From Hydractinia symbiolongicarpus (Eukaryota; Cnidaria; Hydrozoa; Anthoathecata; Hydractiniidae): a DNA stretch of 64,000 nt. A program made the translations under genes and the position numbers. The notes beneath the pieces are model-generated. The model saw only the letters and a program-made list of their open reading frames with translations. It made no database searches and was not told where the DNA came from. Positions 54,801-64,000 of this stretch are shown here, piece by piece. The DNA lies in NCBI RefSeq assembly GCF_029227915.1, contig NC_079882.1:9178001-9242000 (forward strand), written 5' to 3'. Every line of letters starts with the position of its first letter. Positions within the stretch are counted from its first letter, which is position 1.

Positions 54801-57800
54801 GCTAATCCTAACAACGATATTTTTGATGTGGAGGAGCTTATCATAGGTGATCTTTTTTCTGTTATGTTTACACGTTACTTTTTTAATATTTTTTATTAAA
54901 CATCAAGAAACAAGTTTTCTGTATTGTAATATCTACTAGTTTAAACTCCGTTGAAGGTTAAACACATATACCGCTGTAAATTAGTAGTGCAATACAGAAG
55001 ACTCGGTAATGGGTGTACTGAGCACCTTTGTCAAAACCTTCTTTTTAGTTTTTAAAATATCCATCAAGTTTCAATGCTTTCTCTTTTCGCACTAATTTTA
55101 ACGCATATTACTCTTCGTGCAGTAAAAAAAAATCTATTTTGTGTGTTATGCTTTTCGCACAAGTATAAGGTTTCCTACATATAAAAGGGACGAAATACAA
55201 ATGCGTTCAAAAGTCCTTTCAGATCCTTTTGTTGGTGAAGAAAAATGTTTTAGTGCATATTTTATGCAAAAACGTTTTTTTCTGTGCTTGATACCGCGCA
55301 TTAACAAACGCAAGTGTAAAAATTTAGTATAAGGTATAATTCAATTGTATTTTAGCGGCTAAGTTTCTTCACGAAAATGGCATCTTGCTCCATTTCAACG
55401 ACCATTTACGAGAACTGAACACGCTGTTTTTTATTGATCCTTCGTGGCTTTGTGACATGCTTTCTCTGGTGGTGACTGTTCGACAAATAAATCCGTTTAT
55501 TGTTGGTGGATATATTAAAAAACGGGATTTAATGGTTATCTTCTTGAAAAATCCAAGATTGCCAGAACAGTACATTCCCCAGGTATGCAGTTATATATAC
55601 AAGGCGATGTTTCCTTTTCAGGGCAAAATCTAGTTTAATATATTGTTTTTATTGCTTTTGTTTGATTTTGACAGTACTTTAGACTGTTGGAAAGGTTTGA
55701 GATCGCACTGTGTCTGGATGACGAAACTTTTTTAATACCAGCAATGTTACCAAAGGAACGACCTGGATTAGCTATGGAAAAAGAAATGGCAAAATATTCT
55801 AACCCTGAGAAAGGTTTAGATCTGGTTAATGAGAAAACCAATGATCATATCAATCGCAACTATCATATGAATTATATTCCATCTGGATTTTGGAGTCGCT
55901 TAATTGGTAAAAAGCTTTTTTTTTTGGTTGTTGTGTGTATTAGTAGGTTTTGCTTTGTTTTATTTCAACTTCCTTAGGTCATTGCTATCACAGTCCTGGA
56001 ATATCCTGAGGAAAATAAGCTCCTCAAAAAGCCCTCAAAAATTATTTTTTTAAGTCCTCGAATTCCTGGAAATTTATCAAGTTTAGTTTTGTCCTGGAGT
56101 TTTCCTGGAATCTGAGACAATTTTGTCCGGAAATAATAAGAAAAATGTATTTCGGACTGTCTGGAAAATCAGATTTTAATTTTCTGTGATATGTATGTAC
56201 ATTTTTTACTTTATCAAGTAAATAAAAAAAATACAGGAAAATCTGAATTACGTTTAAATTTGAAGCAACTGACTTGACAACTGTCGAACACTCTGTCTGT
56301 GTTGTTGATCCTTTTTGGTCATTTTATTCAGAGAGTTGTTGAGAATTCTTACTACTCAACTTTACTTCATAATTTAGTGTTATATTCTGCTTTAGCTCGT
56401 ATTATCATAGCTGTACATAAATGGGGGATGATTTTACAAGCAGACAACAATGATGCGAAGTTGGAGAAACTAAATGTTACAAATGAGTACTCTCTTCTTT
56501 TTTGGAGAGAAGGAATTCTTGTTTTGTATGAAGACGGATATTTTTTGGTCGAATCGTTTTGTGATGAGGTAAGGGGTGTAATAATCATTTCCAGAAGGAT
56601 GTCAAGTATTTTGATTATCTCCAGAAGAATGTCAAATATTTTGATTATCTCCAGAAAAATGTCAATTATTTTGATTATCTCCCGAAAAACACCGAGGATT
56701 TTTTATTGTCTCCCCCAAATTATATCAAGTATTTTATTATCTCTAAAAGAAAATCGAGTATTTTATTATCTCTAAAAGAATATCCAGTATTTTTTTATTA
56801 TCTCCAGAAGAATATCTAGTATTTTTTTATTATCTCCAGAAGAATATTTAGTTTTCATTATCTTCAGAAGAATATCTAGTATTGTTTTTATATTATCTCT
56901 TACAAAAAGAAAAATATCGAATGTTTTTATTACCTCCTGAAGAACATCGAGTTGTTTTGATCTTAGTAGAGACGTTAACACACTAGAATTTTCTTAATTT
57001 TGTCCATAGGAATTTTCTTTAAAAATTCCTATGGACAAAATTAATCTGTATGTTACAAATTTAGATGGAGTATGAGCACTACAGTAATGAAGGCGTTGCC
57101 ATCTCCGTTTGGTCAAGAGAACAAGACTTTTCTGTTATGGGCTTTATCGTCGACCACTTAGATATGCTCATTACCGAATGGTACCCAGGTTCAAATATAT
57201 ATAAGTTTTTTTTGCGTTTGAGTTTATTTTTTTGAAAGCATATTTAGACTTGCTTTACTAAGCTAATAAACACGAGATGAGCATAGTGGTAAGGCTCAGT
57301 TCTAAAAGTATTCTATTTCTGTATTATTTACAAGTAATGAGACAATTTTTTTTATAAGAAGTAAGAAATTCGCATTCCCAGAAGAAAATTAGCGTTTTCA
57401 ATTTTATTGACATATTTTGTGAAAAAAAAAATTATTGTTGTAAAATCATATTTTTGGAAATAAGTATAACATGAGCGTATTTTAAATGGGAAAAATGAAA
57501 ATCTGTTATCTCTTAAAGCTTTAAATTTTTGTAATAAAAAAATATTTTTTTCACTTAAATTTTGATTTTCAGGACTTGAAGATGTAGACGAATATGGCTG
57601 CGCTTTGATTCAAAAGTTAATTCCATGTCCTGTATGTAAATTTGCTCGACAACAGACACTAGAGAATTTTCATGGTTTAGCTGGAAACTTGAAAGAGAAT
57701 TATGCATCGTTTTTTCGGGAACCGAAATACGTTAATCAATTTGATCTCCAGGTGTGCGCGTTGGCCGCAACAAGCTTCAAAGCAATCAGTTGCACAAGAC

Positions 57801-60800
57801 ATGCTTCAGAACCAGTGAAGCTGCGGCTAGTAGTACCAGACCTGCTGTTAACAGACCTTCCTAGTCACTACGTGATCAATCCTGACGAATTTGAATTCGA
57901 ACCATCTGAACAGACACGCCTTGGTGAGGGAGGAGCAGGAGGTGTGTACCGTGGTTGTTATCAGGGGAAAGCAATTGCTGTCAAACAGTTCCATTCTGCT
58001 ACGAAAACAAGGTAAGACATTTACTAATGCAAATTTTATGGTCTTAAGGATTAAAAAAAAGGCTGGATAATACTGGATAAACTATGAAGACTAAAAAAGT
58101 ACTAAAAACTACTAAAGACTAAAAAAGATACAGTATTAGTGAATTTTTAAGTAACTGCGTATTATAAGTATGAAGTAGAAATAGGAATAATATGAATAAA
58201 CAGAGGTAGAAATAAATTTTGGTTTAAATAATGAGTATCACAAGCGCTCTGATGAATTTTTAAAAGAAAGTTAAAGCATGCAAAAAGTTACGAAACAACA
58301 ATTTTGTGCACAAAATTACAACGCACTTTAACAAATCAGGAGTGTTATGGTATATGCTAGGAAGGTAATAATCTTCCAATACAAACACTTGTTAAGGATA
58401 AATATTCTTTTTAAATAGATATTTTAATGAGTCGTTTCAAGATGCCAACTCGAATTGGACCGACAACTCTTCTGATGTGTTCATGCCCACGGATCAAACT
58501 ATAGAAGATCACATGGAAGATGGGAAAGTGATCAGAGCCTTTTGGGACTTACGTCAAGAGGTCAGTATCACTGCAATAACATAATCTTGCAGGGGGTAAT
58601 GTGATGTCAATTGTTTACTCTTTTAAACTTTTTAGGTTGCTGTATTATGTCGCTTGCAACATCCGAATGTTATCAACTTCGTTGGTGTTTGCCACACCCC
58701 TTTGTGTTTTGCTCTGGAATTAGCACCCATGGGGAGTTTGCAAACTATTTTGGAGAAGTTGCAAAATGAGAGAGAGGAGAAATATCGAGGTGTACCCACG
58801 TTTAACATGTGTGTTGGGTCAGTGCTCAGCAAAGAAATCACCCACCTGATAGCACTTCAGGTAAGTTGGCATAAAGCGAACCACTTTTACGAAGAAAAAC
58901 AATAACAGTAATCTTCATGATGGGTCAATAATCTTTGACACGAGCTTTAAGCGTGTATTTTCTACATTTCTGCATGTAACAACTTGCTTCTTGTGTTTAG
59001 GTCGCGCATGCGTTGTGCTACTTGCACGAATCAGAAATTATATATCGTGATTTGAAATCTGATAACGTGCTCGTGTGGTCGTTAAATCCAGATGACGATA
59101 TTAACGTTAAAATTTCAGATTATGGAATTTCAGCGTTTGCAACTCCGCAGGGCGTTATTGGAGAGGGTGGTACGCCAGGTTTTCAGGCACCTGAAATTAA
59201 AGTAGGCTGTGCGTATGATGAAAAAGTATAACTATTTTTTTTTTAATTTTAATTTATTTACACTGCCAAAAAAGTCAAGCTTCGTTTCATTTTTTATAGG
59301 TTGACATATTTTCATACGGCGTGTGGCTGTATGAACTGATATCTGGATTTCGACCGTATCGAGAGTATCGAACTGCCGCGGAAATGAAAAAAGCCGTCAG
59401 TCGTGGCATTCGTCCTTCATTACGCAAAGATGGCCTAAACCCGAACATGCCTTATTTAGAACTTTTAATGGAGGTAGGCATTTGTTTTCATGTGAACCAC
59501 TGAGAATGTTTACGTGTTTACAATTCCGTTTTTGAAGTGAACAAGTGTTTTTTATTTTCGCCGTAGGACTGTTGGCGTGCAAATCCTGTAGTACGACCTA
59601 CATGTACTGAAATCTTAGCACGCTTAGAAACACCAGAGATACGTGTACTAGACAATGTGTTTCCCTCCCTTGATGGCAGTGACTTAGAAAGTGTCAAATG
59701 TGTATCGTTATGGAAGAACCCCGATGAAGGTAGGTACCGGATTCGTTGTGTACCAATTTTTTTTTTATGTTCGTTACAAATCACAAGCGTTTTACTGTTT
59801 CCTTGCAGATGACAGCAACGATGAAGAAGAAGAGAAAAAAATACTTCTATGGTGTGACCAAGAAACGTTTCGAGAATACAAAATAATTGATGTTTACAAA
59901 GAGCGGGTCGTCTTGCATTCTATATGTCCCGGACCACGTGTTCTGTGTACAATAAATGTTGGAAAACACGTGTGGCTGGGAACGGAGGTAAGTATTGTAT
60001 TTGTAAAGACTATAAAATTCTCATCGGTAGTTCAAATATGAGTCGGAAAAATCTTTTTACTTTACTGTCATTGGTCAGACTAAAAGTGACAAAATGTTTG
60101 TCATGTTAACAGGGTAGACAAATTGAAATATTTGGTCAAATCAATTTATCTGATGAGCTGACGTCAGCAAAACCATCAGTGTTGTGGACTGTACCTGTCA
60201 GTGATCCGGTCATGCAAATGGTGACGTACGAAAAACAGGTTGGTTGGATAATTTAGATATTTTTTGAGGGCAAGTGAGATAAATCAGGAGAGAAAATACT
60301 TTACTATTCAAAGAAGCCTCGGCATCCTTCAGGCTTAAGTACCAGAGGAACGTTTTTGACTTTAACCCATTCGGTTGACTAAATTCCATCCTCTGCGTAC
60401 AGTGATTCAAAAAACAATTTTTTAGGCTCTATTCAATCACAAGAAAAGGAAAGCTAATTTTAGCGGATAGTCTATATTTTAAATTAAAAATAAAAAAACT
60501 TCTGCCTCAATTTTCCCGCGCAGTAATAACTTTGCGTGTGCAGTAATGTCTGCGCGTGAGCAGTAATAACTACGCATGTGGAGACATAACCATCAAAAGG
60601 TTTTGCCTATGATTCATGAGTAAACTTTTCAAGCGTTTAAATTCATCTTTTGTAGAGATCGCTCAGTCTTCAGGTTATATGAAACAAATCGATATAAGCA
60701 TTTAAATTTTTTGTGTTTTAAACAGGCTGGTTATGTATTGAGAGTTTTCGCCTCACTTGCAAATGGAACACTTTTGGTTTTAAGCAAGAAAGAAGGCGAA

Positions 60801-62814
60801 GCAGACGAAGATAAACTTTTGTTTAACGAAGAGATTGAAGATATAATATCCAATATGAAAGAGAAATGGTCTGAACCGACTGTAAGTTGAAACAGTGCGC
60901 GGATGCAAGTTTTGTCCTCGCAGCTTGCTTCTACTTTAATTGATATAAAAGTGTTATTATTTTAATCTTTTTTTTTATATATATTCAATAAGCGCTTCCC
61001 TCCTGAGAAACAGACAATAGTGCGACTGCCTTAACAAAACACATGCTGAGAAAAAATACATAAATACGTAACAAAATAGAATTTGTTTTAGAAGTTCACA
61101 AGAAATACTAAACTTAAATTAAATTAATTAAAAAAGAAGATAAGATACAGAGTAATTTAAAGCAGAGTAAGAAAAATGATATTTAGCTATAAGCGCCAGT
61201 TAAAAGCAGCACACAAGTGTCTAAAAGTAAGGGAGCCTTTCTTATCCACACCAAAAAAACTCCGTTAGAATCGACAATTTATCTCCACAATTTTGAGCTA
61301 TTTTTATGCAAAAATGGTACTGAAGCTGCAATGCTACATTACTGTGGTAACTACAATTTTTTCTGTAGGTAATTAACCTTGCAACAAAAGGACTTCCAGC
61401 TAAATGCATGACGTTCACAAGAAACAACACTGAATTGTGGGTAGGCTCTGGTAACATGATCATCATAATTAATCCCGATACGTACGAAATTCTGGAACAG
61501 ATTCAAGCTTTGCGCATGAAGAAACACCATTTAATTTCATGTATGGCTACTGATGGAAGTAGCGTATGGTTGAGTGATCGAAAGAGTTCCATTATCACGC
61601 AATGGGACGTAGAAACCAGGTCTAAGTTGTTGAAATTGCAATGTAATATGGAAGCTCCGTTAAAGCAGAACTTGGTTCGCCCAGTGGAGTTTAATGATGC
61701 AATTTCGTTTGAGGAATCGTTTTCGGAACAAGTTGATATGAGTCCCGTAGTTAGTGCTAACCGTGGTAGCAGCGGTAATGTCGCTAATAGCGGCAATAAC
61801 GGTGATATTGCTGATAGCGGTAACATCGCTAACAGCGGTAACATCGCTAACAGCGGTAACATCGCTAACAGCGGTAATAATGAGCGTGAAGATGCCGTTG
61901 CGCCTCTTGAAAGCCCAGTAGGCGCGACCACTCCCACTTCAAGAAGACCGAGTAGACTGTCGGGTATATATTCTAAATTTAGAGATGCTATATCGCGAAA
62001 AGATGCGGACACAGTTGATAACCTTAAGACAATATCTAACGCAGTGCCTCTCCCTAGCAATGTTGAGCCTGGTAAACAACGTTCTTCTTCCAACGCAGCT
62101 TCCTTGCAAGCATATAAACCGTCGAATGAAAGCGAAAACACTACGAAGAAAATAAAGAAGGAGGCAGTTGACTTCACAACACAATCCTCTAAATTATTAA
62201 CTAATCTACGAAAAAAACCTTCGTTAATGGTATCGAAGAGAAGTTCGAAGCGCAGAAATTATGCACCTAGTAAGGAGATGTTAGAGCATGATATTTCTGA
62301 CGAAGTGAAAAATGCTGCTATAACACGACCACGCGTTTCTGCGTGGTCAGGAACGCTCAACAGAGTCACTGCGATATGGTATTCTAAAGGCGCGTTGTGG
62401 GTGGGGCGAGCTTCCGGTGATATCTTGGTGATAAATATGAATGGCAAAAAGTTACTTAACGAAAACAAAGAACTTATTGATGAAATTCGGGCCACGATAG
62501 AGTGTGATTCCGAACTTGGTGTGGTGATTGCCATTTTAGGTGGAACGGTGCGACAACAAGAAAACTGCTCAAAAATGGTAACCAGCTTTGTGGAGATGGG
62601 TACTTCTAAATTGGCATCTGTTCTTAGAATGGAACCCAGAACAAGTAGAACACAGTCAGTTAGTGTAGCAATGGGAAGAAGAAGGTCCGTGTCACATTCT
62701 TTCGATAAGTTTCAAATCTTTGTATTCGAATTGTGGAGTTTGCACGAATTCAAAAAATTTAATGGAAAGATAACGTCCTTAAAAAATATTGAGGATGAAG
62801 AAGAGAAATATTAA
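48867..62814 (+). CDS. LRRK1: ROCO-family protein kinase, LRRK1-type
   Basis: A large GTPase-kinase, 2276 aa from 28 exons: 48867-48885, 49616-49905, 50040-50286, 50363-50612, 50701-50988, 51984-52293, 52498-52740, 52817-53040, 53197-53303, 53380-53477, 53558-53698, 53840-54010, 54313-54564, 54687-54846, 55356-55582, 55675-55906, 56396-56568, 57065-57188, 57573-58011, 58419-58560, 58636-58860, 59001-59225, 59300-59473, 59567-59729, 59809-59987, 60113-60238, 60726-60881, 61369-62814. All phases close. Domains: ankyrin repeats (about 1-270), LRRs (about 300-660), Roc with P-loop GLQGRGKT (690-697), WDLAGQ (750-755) and THID (809-812), COR (about 880-1190), kinase with LGEGGAGGVYRG (1302-1313), Lys1323, YRD (1469-1471), DYG (1494-1496) and APE (1517-1519), then a WD40-like end. 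DLKSDNVLVWSLN, the ankyrin N-terminus and no armadillo region favour LRRK1 over LRRK2. The 19-nt first exon is the least certain. Confidence 0.93.
54014..54230. repeat. 108-bp tandem duplication in LRRK1 intron 12
   Basis: Two diverged copies start at about 54014 and 54122. Shared segments include AAATAAATCC/AGATAAATCC, TCGCCCRTCTKTTATATAC and GCCATTTTGCGCG/GACATTTTGCGCA. Confidence 0.7.
56577..56960. repeat. about 30-bp tandem repeat in LRRK1 intron 17
   Basis: About 12 units follow the pattern TTTTATTATCTCCAGAAGAA then TATCTAGTA, with drift. Each unit contains a pyrimidine-rich stretch ending in CCAG, so it resembles a 3' splice site. The array starts within 10 nt of the donor of exon 17. 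Confidence 0.9.
56995..57043. repeat. 22-bp perfect hairpin just upstream of LRRK1 exon 18
   Basis: The left arm 56995-57016 and right arm 57022-57043 are perfect inverted repeats (core TTTGTCCATAGGAATTTT) around a 5-nt loop. The hairpin ends 21 nt before the exon 18 start at 57065, so it covers the usual branch-point zone. Confidence 0.95.
61771..61878 (+). repeat. in-frame coding minisatellite (18-bp unit) in LRRK1
   Basis: Units of GGTAACATCGCTAACAGC encode repeated NIANSG at residues about 1930-1965. The three central copies are almost identical and flanking ones are diverged (NVANSG, DIADSG). It sits in a low-complexity insert of the C-terminal propeller region, where LRRK1 proteins also carry a disordered loop. 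Confidence 0.95.
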
Positions 62815-63227
62815 AAGTATGTTTAATATAAAAATAGCTATTAAAGAGAATTAGTTAAGGATTAGTTGCTTTTAAAATCCTTGATGTTTTGAGGATCGCA
62901 GCACAAGTCAACTTGTCATTTCTAGTTCTCGCTCTATCTCTAGTTTTTAAAAGACTGATTTCCACTAATCCAGATTTGACCGGATTTTGATCCGCGCATG
63001 CGCAGAAGAGTTTTGTGGGTTTTTTTCATCCAAAATGTTCAAAAACAGTTCCATACTCGATTCAAAAAAAGGGTTAATATTTTTATGGTCCAAGTTTTGA
63101 ATGTAAGTTCGAAAACGAAAAGGAAAGAGTTAATTTTTGTGAGTAGAATATATTTTTTTAATGTTTGCCACTTAGAAATTTTACATTTTAAAGTAAAAAT
63201 GTCAAAGAATATTATCTGTGGTTGATC
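62815..63227. other. LRRK1 3' flank
   Basis: ATTAAA at 62840-62845 is a possible polyadenylation signal. No further gene was recognised. Confidence 0.4.
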
Positions 63228-63372
63228 ATATGTGAGAGCAATGATATGTAAGAGCAATGATATGTGAGAGCAATGATATGTGAGAGCAATGATATGTGAG
63301 AGCAATGATATGTGAGAGCAATGAAATGTGAGAGCAATGATATGTGAGAGCAATGATATGTGAGAGCAATGG
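63228..63372. repeat. 16-bp tandem repeat ATATGTGAGAGCAATG
   Basis: About nine nearly identical head-to-tail copies with no spacers. The - strand frames full of SHISLL repeats across it are artefacts. Confidence 0.95.
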
Positions 63373-64000
63373 TGAGAGTAAAAAATTGTGGTAAGGAAAT
63401 GAACATTAGAAATATGACTCACGATTGTGCCTTGTCGTCATCGTTACCAGAACACTCAATTGCACCAGTCTGAAAAAACAAAAGGAAAAAGAAAACAGGG
63501 GGATTAAAAAAGGAGATAAATGGGAAATATTTTTTAATTTTTTTTTGTTAAAAATGTTAGCCAGATAGCTAAACAACATGATGAATACGATCTTGACATC
63601 TCGCCTGTTCGCCAATATCTCAAAAGCAGTAAAATCATTCAAGGTTCTTAGTCGGATTGGTTTTAAACCGTTTCGGATCCGATTCGGACTGATCCAATTA
63701 AAGTGGAAATCTGTCGTAAATATATTTTTTGGATTTCACTTTATTATAAATTTATCTTTTACACTTTTTTTTACTATATCTAAATTTTATATATAATTTT
63801 TTTTTATGCAATGTAAAAATATGAAGAGATAAAATGTTCCTTTTTGGATTTAGAATAATCAACGAATAACAAATTGCTATGTCGCATCTTTGCTGTGTGT
63901 TTTTTCGTTTTAAAGTTTTGTATTTAGAAAAACGTAACTTGTAGTTTTGTATAATAATTTTTCTACTAAGAGATTTGTAGATAATATAATGTGAAAGTAG
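63373..64000. other. intergenic, nothing recognised
   Basis: AT-rich right edge of the window with no convincing exon or repeat array. Short open frames (63406-63642 -, 63578-63796 +) carry no motif. Confidence 0.4.

Noticed and set aside
56299-56395. Upstream extension of LRRK1 exon 17 (starting at the acceptor-like CAG at 56331)
   Set aside because: The phase does not fit the exon 16 donor. The acceptor at 56395 gives SRLIARIII, matching the family pattern after FWSRLI.
61503-62177. 224-codon - strand open frame
   Set aside because: It is the antisense shadow of the last LRRK1 exon, which has strong family support on the + strand.
63228-63372. CRISPR-like regular repeat
   Set aside because: The 16-bp units are head-to-tail with no unique spacers, in a eukaryotic context. 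It is a simple tandem repeat.

Overview
This looks like a eukaryotic, intron-rich, AT-rich nuclear window from an early-branching animal. A cnidarian, possibly a hydrozoan, is my best guess. That rests on gene structure, short introns, domain content and repeat style, not on any database match. There are no operons, no rRNA, no CRISPR array and no credible intact tRNA gene. Long single-frame runs of N, L, I or Y correspond to microsatellites, not proteins.

Four protein-coding genes are well supported, all on the + strand in the right-hand 36 kb. Two tandem glutamate/aspartate transporter paralogues (SLC1A/EAAT family) lie at 28.2-30.6 kb and 35.3-40.0 kb. Each has 8 coding exons, and the first seven have identical lengths in both genes. 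An uninterrupted UNC50 gene lies at 46.56-47.34 kb. A complete 28-exon ROCO-family kinase of LRRK1 type lies at 48.87-62.81 kb. I traced its exon junctions by hand; the spliced reading frame closes at 6831 nt (2276 aa plus stop) with ankyrin, LRR, Roc, COR, kinase and C-terminal beta-propeller-like regions in order. Nothing suggests these genes work in one pathway; they look like ordinary independent neighbours.

The left 27 kb is gene-poor and repeat-rich. On the - strand, exons at 7.36-12.68 kb belong to a SET-domain (KMT5A-like) gene or recent pseudogene. A one-base shift breaks its SET core, and neither the N-terminal half of SET nor one connecting exon was found. Other coding-like pieces on the - strand (17.85-17.97 and 18.88-19.48 kb) may belong to it or to another decayed gene.

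Mobile and repeated DNA includes LINE (non-LTR) remnants at the left edge and at 40.95-42.44 kb. A 5'-truncated Penelope-like element carries a GIY-YIG endonuclease, with a hammerhead-ribozyme-like motif just downstream (14.76-15.33 kb). A 1.12-kb Tc1/mariner-type non-autonomous element has perfect 37-bp inverted ends and contains a 53-bp minisatellite (45.2-46.3 kb). There are tRNA-like SINE fragments, smaller MITE-like elements, a complex satellite at 4.8-5.9 kb, two long (ATT)n and two long (AT)n tracts, and several intronic tandem arrays.

The most interesting signals are the mosaic of near-identical and diverged blocks between the two transporter genes (gene conversion), the hammerhead-like motif beside the Penelope endonuclease, an intronic array of acceptor-like repeats followed by a 22-bp perfect hairpin just before a LRRK1 exon, a coding minisatellite in LRRK1, and an unexplained GC-rich hairpin/short ORF at 32.0-32.2 kb. 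I did not find a system that I can defend as wholly new.
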